The translations under genes were made by a program, and so were the position numbers. DNA of 64,000 nt, taken from Pseudomonas sp. WN033. Lineage in GTDB: Bacteria; Pseudomonadota; Gammaproteobacteria; Pseudomonadales; Pseudomonadaceae. Under the pieces are notes generated by a model. The model saw only the letters and a program-made list of their open reading frames with translations, was not told the DNA's origin and made no database searches. Shown here piece by piece: positions 1 through 9,318 of the stretch. The DNA lies in contig NSKG01000002.1 of NCBI GenBank assembly GCA_002287035.1, positions 124,001-188,000 on the forward strand. The letters are read 5' to 3'. The stretch's first letter is position 1, and every line of letters starts with the position of its first letter.

Positions 1-773
1 CGACCCACGCCCCGCTGTACCAGGCGCGATTCTCCGGCTGGATGAACGATCTGCGTGAACTGCTGAGCAGCCGCGGGCTGCCAGCCGAGTTGATGCCGCA
101 AAGTCTGCCTCTGCCTGCCACTGCCACCATCACCGGCGCTGCACGCGGTATCGCCGGCGGGCTGGGCCAATTCACCGCCAGCACCCTGTTGGTGCTGTTG
201 GCGTTCATGTTCTTGCTGCTGGAAGAGCGGACCCTCTCGGACAAGCTCAATGCCGCCTTCCCCGATCGCCCCCGTGCCCGGGTCCGGGCACGGCGCTTCC
301 TGCGCTCGGTTTACCGCTATCTGCTGATCAAGACCGCCGCCAGCACCACCACCGGCCTATTGGTTGGCATCGGCCTGGCGCTGATCGGTGTGGAATTCGC
401 GGTGCTCTGGGGGATTGTTGCCGGACTGCTGAATTTCATCCCGACCATAGGCTCAATCATCGCCGCCGTGCCGGCGGTTCTGGTTGCGCTGCTGGGGCTG
501 GGCATTACTGAGGCCATCATAGTGCTGGGCATGTATGTGGCAATCAACACCATCATCGGCAATATCCTTGAGCCACGCCTGATGGGCCGCTCGCTGGGGC
601 TGTCACCACTGGTGGTGCTGGTATCACTGCTGGTCTGGGGCTTTGTGTTCGGCCCAGTCGGCATGCTGCTGTCGATCCCGTTGACCATGATCGCCAAGCT
701 TGCCCTGGACGCTTCACCACAAACCCGCTGGGCGGGCATTCTGATGAGTGATCAGGTGCGCAAACCGCGCTGA
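1..773 (+). CDS. AI-2E family transporter (permease), 5' end outside window
   Basis: The reading frame is open from the window edge (codons from base 3) to the TGA at 771-773, so this is the C-terminal part of a longer gene and the first internal Met (base 42) need not be the start. The product is an inner-membrane protein of the AI-2E exporter/PerM family. Several hydrophobic segments are visible, including TLLVLLAFMFLLLEER near the start and long Leu/Val/Ile segments from about residue 110 on. The family's re-entrant region with GLLNFIPTIGSII is present, followed by NIIGN-like and LSPLVVLVSLLVWG segments and a C-terminal SIPLTMIAK. Family members are usually about 350 residues, so about 100 residues lie upstream. 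The substrate is unknown. It converges on the DUF4105 gene, 16 bp away. Confidence 0.85.
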   Translation, partial: THAPLYQARFSGWMNDLRELLSSRGLPAELMPQSLPLPATATITGAARGIAGGLGQFTASTLLVLLAFMFLLLEERTLSDKLNAAFPDRPRARVRARRFLRSVYRYLLIKTAASTTTGLLVGIGLALIGVEFAVLWGIVAGLLNFIPTIGSIIAAVPAVLVALLGLGITEAIIVLGMYVAINTIIGNILEPRLMGRSLGLSPLVVLVSLLVWGFVFGPVGMLLSIPLTMIAKLALDASPQTRWAGILMSDQVRKPR

Positions 774-789
774 GCGCGGTGTAACTGCC

Positions 790-1797
790 CTACTCGTCAG
801 GTGCCTGATCCCAGCCCGGCACCCCACGGCGAATCAAACGGGAGAAATCCGGGTCGGAACCGGCCTGGATTGCCCGCTCGGTAATGCGTCCGCGCTGGCG
901 CAGCTCTTCCAGGTCATAGCCTTTCTCAAGCCCATCAAGCTGCTTGATGTACTCGGGCAGGTAGCCTGTCAGCAACAAGCGATAATCGCGCGGTAGGTGC
1001 GGCAAAATCTTGCGCGCCATGCCAAACACCAAGGTTGTGCAGTTGGGGCTGATGGTGTGGTAGAAGCGCGGTTCGGCTGCCAGCCGGTTGGCTTCGTCCA
1101 CGAACGATAATAGCAAGGCTCGACCATCACGCGGGTTGAGCCCGATCCGGTAGAGATAGGCGTCCTCATCCCGCACATTGGTCCTGACCCGCACTGCATC
1201 ACGCTCGTCGGTAGCAATGATGCTCAGCTCGAACTGCTTGAAGAACCCGCCAATTTCAGAGAATTCCTCGCCCCGCTCGCGGCGAATCTCCACGCTGAAT
1301 ACCACGAACTGCCCATCATCAAAACCGAAGGAAACCAGCACATGTGCAATCGCCCGGCGCCCCCAGTACGAGGTAATCATGTCTACGCTGTGCAATCGGT
1401 TCAGATCGTATTCGCGACTCTCCCAGCGAATGTCGTAGTCCTGGGGTGTGCGCCAGTCGAAATTGCGGACATTATGCAGAGTCAGCCGGTCACCCTGTAC
1501 TTCGCCGGTGGTGATGTGCGCCAGATCATCGGCCCAATCGCGCTCACTGGAGGGTTTGAGCGTATGCCACCAAGCCAACAGCGCTGTGAACATCAGCCCA
1601 TATACCAGCAGCACCAGCCAGGGACGCCCGTTCCACAGCAGCACCATCAGGACCATCAGGGCCAGACACCAGCCAGCCATCAAGAGTAGTCGCGGCAATG
1701 TTCCCCAGGCCTGTTGAAAGTACAAAGCCAGCACCGCCCAGACGCTACTGGTCAGCAGCACAGTGCTAAGTAGCAGCAACAGCAGAGTTCTCAACAT
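790..1797 (-). CDS. DUF4105 domain membrane protein (Lnb N-terminal periplasmic domain-like)
   Basis: Start chosen at the ATG at 1797; an in-frame GTG three codons upstream is the alternative. The N-terminus holds three hydrophobic segments (about residues 1-75), so the protein is anchored in the inner membrane. A soluble domain of about 250 residues follows. It carries the DUF4105 features: an NVRNFDWRT motif, a tryptophan-rich start (YDIRWESREYDL), a conserved histidine after Trp-Gly (YWGRRAIAHVLVSF), and a late cysteine in SPNCTTLVFG. This family is a papain-like-fold domain presumed periplasmic and is often found near lipid or signalling genes. The enzymatic activity is not established. 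The domain call is firm; the function is open. Confidence 0.8.
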   Translation of the reverse strand: MLRTLLLLLLSTVLLTSSVWAVLALYFQQAWGTLPRLLLMAGWCLALMVLMVLLWNGRPWLVLLVYGLMFTALLAWWHTLKPSSERDWADDLAHITTGEVQGDRLTLHNVRNFDWRTPQDYDIRWESREYDLNRLHSVDMITSYWGRRAIAHVLVSFGFDDGQFVVFSVEIRRERGEEFSEIGGFFKQFELSIIATDERDAVRVRTNVRDEDAYLYRIGLNPRDGRALLLSFVDEANRLAAEPRFYHTISPNCTTLVFGMARKILPHLPRDYRLLLTGYLPEYIKQLDGLEKGYDLEELRQRGRITERAIQAGSDPDFSRLIRRGVPGWDQAPDE

Positions 1798-2066
1798 TCG
1801 CCCCACGATCCCAAAAACGAAGCCGCAAACATATCAGGCTTTGGCAGCAAATTCCCTTGTGGCTCCGGTAAATAGCCAACAGCATCAACAAAGCCACCCA
1901 GGCAGCAGCAAACCGGACCAGATGGTCAAACCTTGACTTAGTGGCAATATGTAAGATTTTCGCCTCAAACTGTCCCAAAAAATACAGAAGATCGTTGCAA
2001 GATATAATCTTGGTTTTTGTTTCACCATGCTTTAGCCTCCCCGGTCCGCAAAACCGGAGTGATTCA

Positions 2067-3344
2067 ATGTTTCAACGCGTCATGAAAACCTGTCTGGCAC
2101 TGGCCGTCGCCAGCGCTTCCAGCCAAGCCCTGGCTAATGGCCTGGCCATCAACGAACAAAGCGCCAGTGGCGCCGGCACCGCCTTTGCCGGTCGCTCGTC
2201 CTCTGCGCTGGATTCAAGCACCATCTACGGCAACCCGGCCGGTCTGGCCCGGCTCAAACGCGCCGAAGTCAGCGGCGGTATCGCCATGGTCAAGGCTGAT
2301 GTCGACATCTCCAACGTCAACAGCACCGCCCAGGGCAGCAACAAAGGCGACATGGTGCCACTGGCACACGTACCTTTCGGCTACTACGCCAAACCGATCA
2401 ACGACGAATGGGCTTTCGGTCTCGGCGTCTATGCACCATTCGGCGTCATCAGCGACTACGAAAAGAGTTTCCAGGGCTCATCCCATGGTCTGTACAGCTC
2501 GGTCCGGGTCGTGACCATCCAGCCGACCGTCAGCTACGCCTTTAATGACCGCGTGTCTATCGGTTTTGGTCCGACCTTCAACCGTATTGACGGCAAACTG
2601 ACCAATACGCTGGCTACCAGCCAGATGGGTGCGCCGTCAGACACCCTGGTCAATATCAAAGGTGACGACGCCGCCATGGGCTTCAATGTCGGCGTCATGG
2701 CCAGTCTTACCGACCGCACTACTGTCGGTGCAACCTACCACTCCAAGGTCAAATACCAGCTCGAAGGGCGTACCAAGATTTCCGGCTCGCCCATGGGAAT
2801 GTTCGATGGCGAAATGAATGCCAAGCTGGACATCACCATGCCTGAGTCGCTCGACCTCTCCGTGACCCATCAACTGGATGATCGCTGGACGCTGTACGCT
2901 GGCGGTGTATGGACTCGCTGGAGCCGCCTGGAAGGGATCGAGGTGCGCAACAGCAACCCGGTCAGCCCGCGCTTTGCCACCATCAGCGAAGAACTGAACT
3001 GGGAAAACACCTGGTCCTTCTCAGTGGGCACGGCCTATCAACTGAACCCGCAATGGGTACTGCGCAGCGGTCTGGCCCTGGACCCATCGCCAACCAGCAA
3101 CGCACACCGCAACGTGCGCATCCCGGTCGGCAACCGCAAGATCTTCACTCTTGGTGCTGGCTGGTCCCCGAACGATGACGTCACCCTGGACCTGGCGTAT
3201 GCCTACCTTTGGGAAAACACCGCCAGCGTGCACCAGAAAGCCGGCTCGGAAATCGCTCCAGGCGTTCTGCTCAAGCAGGAATACAACGCCAAGTACGACA
3301 ACAGCGCTCACGGCCTGACGGCTCAGTTAACTTATCGGTTCTGA
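2067..3344 (+). CDS. FadL/OmpP1/TodX-family outer-membrane hydrophobe channel
   Basis: Start placed at ATG 2067, preceded by GGAG with a 7-base gap. A longer frame reaches back to 1941 but has no signal peptide before this Met; ATG 2082 is also possible. The product begins with a signal peptide ending around SSQALA, then the mature N-terminus NGLAINEQSASGAGTAFAG, the FadL plug hallmark, with the NPAGLARL motif about 25 residues later. The rest is amphipathic beta-strand ending in an aromatic-terminal strand (LTAQLTYRF), as expected for a 14-strand barrel of about 425 residues. The family takes up long-chain fatty acids or other hydrophobic compounds across the outer membrane. It is a single transcription unit closed by a strong terminator. 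Confidence 0.92.
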   Translation: MFQRVMKTCLALAVASASSQALANGLAINEQSASGAGTAFAGRSSSALDSSTIYGNPAGLARLKRAEVSGGIAMVKADVDISNVNSTAQGSNKGDMVPLAHVPFGYYAKPINDEWAFGLGVYAPFGVISDYEKSFQGSSHGLYSSVRVVTIQPTVSYAFNDRVSIGFGPTFNRIDGKLTNTLATSQMGAPSDTLVNIKGDDAAMGFNVGVMASLTDRTTVGATYHSKVKYQLEGRTKISGSPMGMFDGEMNAKLDITMPESLDLSVTHQLDDRWTLYAGGVWTRWSRLEGIEVRNSNPVSPRFATISEELNWENTWSFSVGTAYQLNPQWVLRSGLALDPSPTSNAHRNVRIPVGNRKIFTLGAGWSPNDDVTLDLAYAYLWENTASVHQKAGSEIAPGVLLKQEYNAKYDNSAHGLTAQLTYRF

Positions 3345-3357
3345 GTTTCCGGCAGAC

Positions 3358-3386
3358 AAAAAGAACCCTGCCCCGGGGTTCTTTTT
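3358..3386 (+). terminator. Rho-independent terminator of fadL-like gene
   Basis: An 11-bp perfect stem (AAAAAGAACCC / GGGTTCTTTTT, 3358-3368 and 3376-3386) with a 7-base loop ends in a T run. The A run on the 5' side lets it work in both directions. It sits 14 bases past the stop of the fadL-like gene. Confidence 0.9.
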
Positions 3387-3436
3387 GCGGAACCGCACAC
3401 TATCAACTCAGCCCACACAACAGCCCGACTGGCTGT

Positions 3437-6400
3437 TCAATCTGTGGCGTCAGACAAGGTTGCAGCATCCGTTCTGCGCTTTGTATGCAGCATTCGCAAC
3501 TGCGTATCGAGCCGGTCGATTACGGCCTGGGGGTTGGCCCAGTAGGCGAGCGACCATAGTCGCAGTATGTTCCAACCCAGCCCCGCCAATACGCTACCGC
3601 GTACCAGTTCGCGGTCACGCGCAGTGGCGGCTCGGCGGTAGGTGGCACCATCGCATTCGATGCCGGCCAGGAAGTAGTCCGGCGCATCAGGATCGACAAC
3701 ACCCAGGTCGATACGGAACTGCGACACCCCGATCTGTGGCCGAATGACCCAGCCGCGCTGGCGCAAGTCCTCGGCCACCGCCGCCTCCAGCGCCGAAGCG
3801 AAACCTCCCGCATCCCCCGGCAATGCTTCGGCCAGCGCGCGCAGGCCACGCTCGGCAAATTCGAGGAAATGCTTTAGGTCACGTACCCCAACGGCTGCTG
3901 TGCGTGACAGGTCGATCTGCTCGGCCCGCAGGCTGGAGAACACTTTCAGTTCCATCCGCGCCCGAGTGATGGCCACGTTCAGCCGGCGCTCGCCACCGTT
4001 CTGATTCAGCGGTCCGAAATTCATACTGACCCGTCCGCTCTGATCCGGCCCGAAGGTGATGCTGAACAGAATCACATCGCGCTCGTCACCCTGCACCGAT
4101 TCGAGGTTCTTGACGAAGACCGGTTCGATCAGGTCTTCGGCAAAGAACCGGTCCAGTTGCGGATTACGCTGGCGGGCGGCATCCAGCAGGTCGAGAATCA
4201 GCATCTGCTGCTTCTGGTTGAAGGTCACCACCCCCAGACTCTGCTGATTGCGCGCGGGGTCCATCAGCCGCTGCTCGATTTCAGCCACAATGGCCTCGGC
4301 CTCGGCGCGATTGGTCTGACTGGCACCGCGCTCATAGCAGCCTTCCAGATAGTCCATGCTAACGGCAGTATCGGTAGTGACCGGCGAGGGAAAGGTCACC
4401 AGACTGCCGTCGTAATAGCGCTGGTTGGAGAAGGTAATCAGGCTCTCATGACGCGAGCGGTAATGCCACGACAAGTTGATCACCGGCAGGTTACAACCGA
4501 GCATTTCATCCAGAATGCTCTCCAGATCCTGCTCCTCTTCCAGCTCCTCATCGACCTCGGCCTGCGCGGTACTGAAAAAAGCTGTAGGCGGCAATTGTCT
4601 GGGGTCACCAACTACAACTGTCTGCCGCCCCCGGGCTATGGCGCCAATGGCATCCCAGACGGTAATTTGTGAGGCTTCGTCGAAAATCACCAGATCGAAC
4701 GGCGGCTGCTCCACCGGCAGATACTGGGCAATCGACAACGGCGACATCAGCAGGCACGGGGTCAGTTGGGCAATAGCGTTGGGCGCCTCGCTCATCAGTT
4801 GGCGTAGCGCCTTGTGCCTGGTCTTCTTTTCCAGCTCACGGCGAATGATGCCGAACTCGGAATTGCGGGTCACATCCTCTCGCTCCGCCAGCCCGCTGCG
4901 CACCAGGCTACGCACATACTCGGCAGTCAGCGCCCGGACCTGCTGATCAAGCTCGGCGAAGCGCTCAATGCGCCGCTCGTGTTCAATGCTGAGAAAGCGT
5001 CTGAGCAGCGGCGACCGGTCAATCATCCAGGCAGACCACCAGCGCGCATAGTTGACCTCAACCGCCTGCCTGAACTGATCGGCTGAGATCAGCCCCTCTT
5101 CCAGCGCCTGCATCACCGCGAGCAGCTCGACCTCTTCGACGTCGTACCAGAGATGCCGCCAGGCACACCAGGTCTGCAGCGGCGTTTTAGCTGTGCGAAT
5201 GCGTTGATCGATCGCCTCCAGCTCTGCCAGGCTGCCGAGCTGCGCCCTCGCCCTCTGCGGTTCATAGGGGTCGACCTGCTGCACAAAATGCCCCAGTGCA
5301 TCCTGCAGGTTGCTCATCAGCCCGACAAACTCACTCAGTTGCACGCCAGTGGCACGCTCTGGACGCAGCAGTTCATTGCCATGCACGACCAGCTTGTGCA
5401 CCGTACTGCGTAAAGCAACCAGGGTATCGGCATCGCTGGCCAGTGCGGCAATCTCTTCGCGCAGGTTGCCGGCCAGTTCACGCAGGGTCTGCAACTGCCC
5501 GGCATCGGAGTCCAGCCCAGCCCAGCCAGGCACATCACCCAGCTCTCGCCTGAAGCCATTCAACTCGGTGTGCATCTGTTGCAGCCGATCCAGAATAGCC
5601 AGATCAGCGGCAATGTCCGGATTGGCACCCTGCGCGCCCGCAAGTTGCTGCAACAACTTGCGGCACTGGCGCCGCCGCAGCAGCCGCAACGGCCACCAAT
5701 CCTGAGTAGCCGACTGCCAGAGCCGATGCACCTGTGCCAGATCAATGCTCAGCGCCCGCTGGCGGTCATAACCACAGGACAATGACGCCCAATCCTGTTC
5801 AAACGCGTGCAGCAGCGCCAGCGCCCGATCCAATGTCTGCAAGGTACTCGCCAGATCAGGGGCAAAAGCAAAGCGCAGGTCCTTGCCTGCGCTACTCAGC
5901 AGCGTTCCCGACAGTGACTTCAGACACTCGAGCGTAGCCAGATTCGGCGCGTCTTCACGCAGCCCCAACAGCCGCAGGATTCCCGGCAATTTCGCGCTCA
6001 GGCTACGCGTCGCTTCAGTCAAGGCGGCACCGGCCTCCAGCAGCGTCTGCTGCCAGGACATGCTCCACTCAGTTATGTCGATGATCTGCAACGGATGATC
6101 TTTCAGCTCACCAACCTCACCGGCCAGCACCTGCACCCGCTCCGCCAGATCGAGCTTGTAGAGATAACCACCCTCATCGTCTATGGCACTGTGCGGCCAA
6201 CCAAAATCAATGACCGGCACCCGCGGATGACCGGCTGCCAGACTTATCGACTCACGCAACGTCAACCCCGGCTCGTGCCGGTGATGCAGCGCATCGACCA
6301 ACGCATTCAGCTCCTCACGCACCGCTGCTAACTGGCCGGTACGTTCCAGCCAACGGTCTTCGCTCGGCTCAGCACGAGCATCCCAGGCCACGCCAAGCTG

Positions 6401-8692
6401 GCGAATCACATCCAGCTTGCGCGCCTTGTTGGAATGCAGTTCCAGGCAGAATTCACCCAAGCCCTGCTCGCGCAAACGCCGATAAACCACATCCAGCGCT
6501 GCGGCCTTCTCCGAGACGAACAGCACCGTGCGCCCCAGCCCCAGGTTATGCACGATCATGTTGGCGATGGTCTGCGACTTGCCGGTGCCCGGCGGGCCGA
6601 TCATGACGAAGTTCTTCCCGGCCGCAGCAGCCATCACCGCCGCCAGTTGTGACGAGTCGGCGCTTAGCGGGGTGAACTGGCGCTCTGGCGGCAACTGGGC
6701 GTCGAGCGTATGCGGCTCGACAAAATCGACCTGTGCATCGAACGGATCACGCGGCGAGTCGATCAGGTGCCGAACCACGGCGTTATCCTTGAGCGAATCG
6801 GTACGATCAACCAGATCCTTCCACATCAGGTACTTGGCAAAGGAGAAGGTGCCCAGATAAGCCTCTTCGCGCACCTCAAAGCCGCTGACATCACGTATCT
6901 CGCGGCGCACCCGGTTCAGAATCGCATCGATGTCAGTACCGCTGTCATCCTCCGGCAGCGCGCCCTCAAGCCCCTGAATATCCAGAGCGAAGTCCTGGCG
7001 CAGCATCTCCAGCAGCGTGGTGTTGAAGCGTGGTTCATCGTCAGCCAGGCTGATCTTGATGCCCGATCGCACCGACTGACGGGTGATGGTGACTGGCAGC
7101 AGAATCAACGGCGCTCGGAAACGTCGCGTGTCTGCCCCCGGGCGCTGCCAATACAGACAGCCGATGGCCAGGAACAGCGTATTCGAGCCGCCCTCCTGCA
7201 AGTCGTTCCGGGCCTTGCGGTAAAGATCTACCAGGGCCCCGTCGAGCCACTGCTGATCAGCCTGCACATACAGCGTCTTGCGTGTCAGCGCTGCCAGGGC
7301 CACAGCCTCATCCAGCCGCTGGCCCGTTTGCCGGGCAACCTGTCTGGCATCACGCAGATCCTGCCCCGGCGCTGCCTGAATGGTAAACGCCTGCCCCTGG
7401 GCCATCAGATCTTCCAGCTTGGCCAGCTGCGGCACCTCAAGCGCAATATTGGAGCGCGTGTTGCGCATATTCAGCAGCGGATTGCGCAGACTCAAGTCCA
7501 GCAGCCGGCGCTGCCATTGCCCAAGCCGGCCTGTCGGCAAGCCCTGATCCTGTTGCCATTCGACCACCTGGCCGAGCAGCGCCGGATCGTCCGGCACCTC
7601 TTCCAACGCTGGCGCACTCAGCGTCTCTGCTGCATCGGGCTGGGCCGGGCGCGGCGTATCGACAAAACTCAGCGGCAGAATGCGCTGCTCGCGGGCATGA
7701 GCGATATCCAATACCCCCTCAAACAGCGCATCCGATTCGGCCAAATGCTGTTCGGCAGTTTTCAGCGCCATACCAAAGCTGGCGCGCCGGCACAGCAGCG
7801 TACTCTCTATCACCAACAGTTCACGCAACTGAACCCGCTTACGCAGAGCCAGCAAATCCTGGGTATAGGCATGGGGAAAACCTTCAGGGCGCAACCACAC
7901 GCCAACATAGGCATGACCATGTTCCAGAATCAGCAACGGCTTGAGCACCATCTGCTCGAACAGCGCCGCCAGCAGCAAACTGGTATCCAGGCAGGTAGCG
8001 CGGCGGGCATCAACAATCGCCTCCGGCGTGCGCACCTTCTGCCCGGTGCGCTCAAAGCTCTTGGGCGGATAGGCATAATCCAGATTCAACGCCAGCAGCG
8101 CATTCCAGACCGCGGAAACCTGCAACCAGATGCGCCGCGGATCGGCCACCTCATAGGGGTGCAGCACACCATCATGACCACCCTCGCGCAGCAGATCCGA
8201 AGCGCTGCGCAGCAAACGCTCGATCGTCGGCGCATTGGGCATGCAGAAAGCCGCCAGCAGCTCGGGGCTGTTGCCGTAACCACCCCACTCGTTATACGCC
8301 AGTACCTCCAGTGTCAGCCGCTGCTCGGCCAACACCTCACCAGCGCCGTCCAGCAGCCGGAACAGCAACTGCGCCTGCGCACTCTCCTGCAACGTGCGCA
8401 GATACTGGCTATCCAGCTCCGTTGCACAATCGGTGATATGGAAAGTGCCGCCCGCCGCCAAACGCTCAACCTGCCAGACACGCGGCAATACAACGCCCGG
8501 CTCGGTCTGCAGCTCAACCCGCAGCCCGGCAAAGCTGCGCTCGCTGTCATTGATCAACTCGATATCACGAATAACCGGCACGCCATTTTGCTGAAACGCC
8601 AGATTGACCTGTGGCGCAGCACTGACAGCCAGGCGAATTGGCGCAGGCTGTTGCGGTGCGGGAGTGAGTGCGTCGGGAGAGAGCTGATCCAT
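3437..8692 (-). CDS. Giant DUF4011 superfamily-1 helicase with C-terminal nuclease-like domain
   Basis: About 1,751 residues from ATG 8692, which is preceded by AGGA; ATG 8767 gives 25 more residues but has no ribosome-binding site. Order of parts: a transglutaminase-like stretch near residue 230 (RATCLDTSLLLAALFEQ), a DUF4011 motif (LLDLSLRNPLLNMR), a superfamily-1 helicase with Walker A GPPGTGKSQTIANM near residue 700, Walker B/motif II FDEASQ near 1336 with GDPRQLPPT after it, motifs V/VI with VAITRARMELKVFSS, and a C-terminal Vsr/DUF559-like fold near 1676 (GIECDGATYRR, TARDRELVR, LGWNILRLWS). Proteins with this layout are known as stand-alone candidates for phage defence (the Hhe type, DUF4011-helicase-Vsr). 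Whether this one defends the cell is inference. It lies in the backbone, outside the integrated element, as a single gene. Confidence 0.88.
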   Translation of the reverse strand: MDQLSPDALTPAPQQPAPIRLAVSAAPQVNLAFQQNGVPVIRDIELINDSERSFAGLRVELQTEPGVVLPRVWQVERLAAGGTFHITDCATELDSQYLRTLQESAQAQLLFRLLDGAGEVLAEQRLTLEVLAYNEWGGYGNSPELLAAFCMPNAPTIERLLRSASDLLREGGHDGVLHPYEVADPRRIWLQVSAVWNALLALNLDYAYPPKSFERTGQKVRTPEAIVDARRATCLDTSLLLAALFEQMVLKPLLILEHGHAYVGVWLRPEGFPHAYTQDLLALRKRVQLRELLVIESTLLCRRASFGMALKTAEQHLAESDALFEGVLDIAHAREQRILPLSFVDTPRPAQPDAAETLSAPALEEVPDDPALLGQVVEWQQDQGLPTGRLGQWQRRLLDLSLRNPLLNMRNTRSNIALEVPQLAKLEDLMAQGQAFTIQAAPGQDLRDARQVARQTGQRLDEAVALAALTRKTLYVQADQQWLDGALVDLYRKARNDLQEGGSNTLFLAIGCLYWQRPGADTRRFRAPLILLPVTITRQSVRSGIKISLADDEPRFNTTLLEMLRQDFALDIQGLEGALPEDDSGTDIDAILNRVRREIRDVSGFEVREEAYLGTFSFAKYLMWKDLVDRTDSLKDNAVVRHLIDSPRDPFDAQVDFVEPHTLDAQLPPERQFTPLSADSSQLAAVMAAAAGKNFVMIGPPGTGKSQTIANMIVHNLGLGRTVLFVSEKAAALDVVYRRLREQGLGEFCLELHSNKARKLDVIRQLGVAWDARAEPSEDRWLERTGQLAAVREELNALVDALHHRHEPGLTLRESISLAAGHPRVPVIDFGWPHSAIDDEGGYLYKLDLAERVQVLAGEVGELKDHPLQIIDITEWSMSWQQTLLEAGAALTEATRSLSAKLPGILRLLGLREDAPNLATLECLKSLSGTLLSSAGKDLRFAFAPDLASTLQTLDRALALLHAFEQDWASLSCGYDRQRALSIDLAQVHRLWQSATQDWWPLRLLRRRQCRKLLQQLAGAQGANPDIAADLAILDRLQQMHTELNGFRRELGDVPGWAGLDSDAGQLQTLRELAGNLREEIAALASDADTLVALRSTVHKLVVHGNELLRPERATGVQLSEFVGLMSNLQDALGHFVQQVDPYEPQRARAQLGSLAELEAIDQRIRTAKTPLQTWCAWRHLWYDVEEVELLAVMQALEEGLISADQFRQAVEVNYARWWSAWMIDRSPLLRRFLSIEHERRIERFAELDQQVRALTAEYVRSLVRSGLAEREDVTRNSEFGIIRRELEKKTRHKALRQLMSEAPNAIAQLTPCLLMSPLSIAQYLPVEQPPFDLVIFDEASQITVWDAIGAIARGRQTVVVGDPRQLPPTAFFSTAQAEVDEELEEEQDLESILDEMLGCNLPVINLSWHYRSRHESLITFSNQRYYDGSLVTFPSPVTTDTAVSMDYLEGCYERGASQTNRAEAEAIVAEIEQRLMDPARNQQSLGVVTFNQKQQMLILDLLDAARQRNPQLDRFFAEDLIEPVFVKNLESVQGDERDVILFSITFGPDQSGRVSMNFGPLNQNGGERRLNVAITRARMELKVFSSLRAEQIDLSRTAAVGVRDLKHFLEFAERGLRALAEALPGDAGGFASALEAAVAEDLRQRGWVIRPQIGVSQFRIDLGVVDPDAPDYFLAGIECDGATYRRAATARDRELVRGSVLAGLGWNILRLWSLAYWANPQAVIDRLDTQLRMLHTKRRTDAATLSDATD

Positions 8693-8826
8693 CAGAGCGC
8701 GTCCTTGAGTGCGATTATCGAGCCGGCATATGAGGGGTATTGTGCCGGAGCCGGGATTGGGTGTCATTGTTGGGCTGCCCAGGAGGGGTACAGCCCTCTT
8801 CTCCTGACGAACGGCTGACTACCTTA

Positions 8827-8854
8827 TTGACATATCGAAAAATCTCGATATTAT
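8827..8854 (+). promoter_or_regulatory. arsR promoter with palindromic operator in the spacer
   Basis: TTGACA at 8827-8832 is followed by a 16-bp spacer and TATTAT at 8849-8854. The palindrome ATATCGA-6-TCGATAT (8832-8851) fills the spacer, so a bound repressor would block RNA polymerase. The motif recurs downstream at 9176-9199 and, degenerate, around 9268-9287. Confidence 0.7.
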
Positions 8855-8860
8855 CGAGCC

Positions 8861-9163
8861 ATGGAACTGATCAATGTTTTCAAAGCCCTCTCAAACCCTA
8901 CGCGCCTTGAAATTCTCAAGGGCTTGAAGGATCCGGTGAAGAACTTCCCTCCACAAGATGAAGGGGACGTTCATACGGTGGGAGTCTGCGTCAGCAGTAT
9001 TCAAGAGGGTGTTGGCCTGTCGCAGTCGACGGTGTCCGATTACCTTGCGACGCTGCAGCGTGTGGGATTGGTCGAAGTTCGTCGTATTGGACAGTGGACC
9101 TACTACAAACGCAATGAAGCAAACATCCGTGCCCTTGCCGAGATCATAGGCAAGGAGCTGTAA
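8861..9163 (+). CDS. ArsR-family winged-helix transcriptional regulator
   Basis: A 100-residue HTH protein. It starts MELINVFKALSNPTRLEIL, the typical ArsR helix 1-2 region, with the recognition helix around GLSQSTVSDYLATLQRVGLVEVRRIGQW. The insertion carrying GVCVSSIQ contains a single cysteine and there is no ELCVCDL metal box, so redox or organic-ligand sensing is more likely than metal sensing (inference). The start codon is seven bases after the predicted -10, so the transcript may be leaderless. It lies upstream of a medium-chain reductase and an ABM-fold protein in the same orientation; shared ATATCGA palindromes suggest that it represses both itself and those genes. Confidence 0.88.
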   Translation: MELINVFKALSNPTRLEILKGLKDPVKNFPPQDEGDVHTVGVCVSSIQEGVGLSQSTVSDYLATLQRVGLVEVRRIGQWTYYKRNEANIRALAEIIGKEL

Positions 9164-9318
9164 TTTTTTAGACCTAAATATCGAAAAATACCGATATTTC
9201 TTTTTATCGAAGCAAAGTTGAACAATGGAGAGCCCATAGGGAAAGCTCGTAAATTTTTTGCCCCAACATATCGAAAAATCCCTATATCCCTTTTTACCGA
9301 AACAAGGATCTACAATGA
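9160..9318 (+). repeat. Imperfect 90-bp-period duplication of an operator/leader region
   Basis: Two copies, about 9160-9228 and 9250-9318, share the order: T-rich run, TATCGAAAAAT palindrome, TTTTTA(T/C)CGAA, AAGN, (A/T)ACAATG. The second copy leads into the real start of the reductase gene. The first ends in an ATG followed after three codons by TAG. The palindrome is intact in copy 1 (9176-9199) and decayed on one arm in copy 2. Confidence 0.75.

Noticed and set aside
1766-1978. Minus-strand frame of 70 codons with a hydrophobic stretch
   Set aside because: It overlaps the start of the DUF4105 gene in another frame and has no convincing ribosome-binding site.
6710-8818. Long plus-strand frame of about 700 codons opposite the giant helicase gene
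   Set aside because: It is antisense to a gene with clear helicase motifs, has Gln/Arg-rich composition typical of a reverse-strand shadow, and shows no domain of its own.
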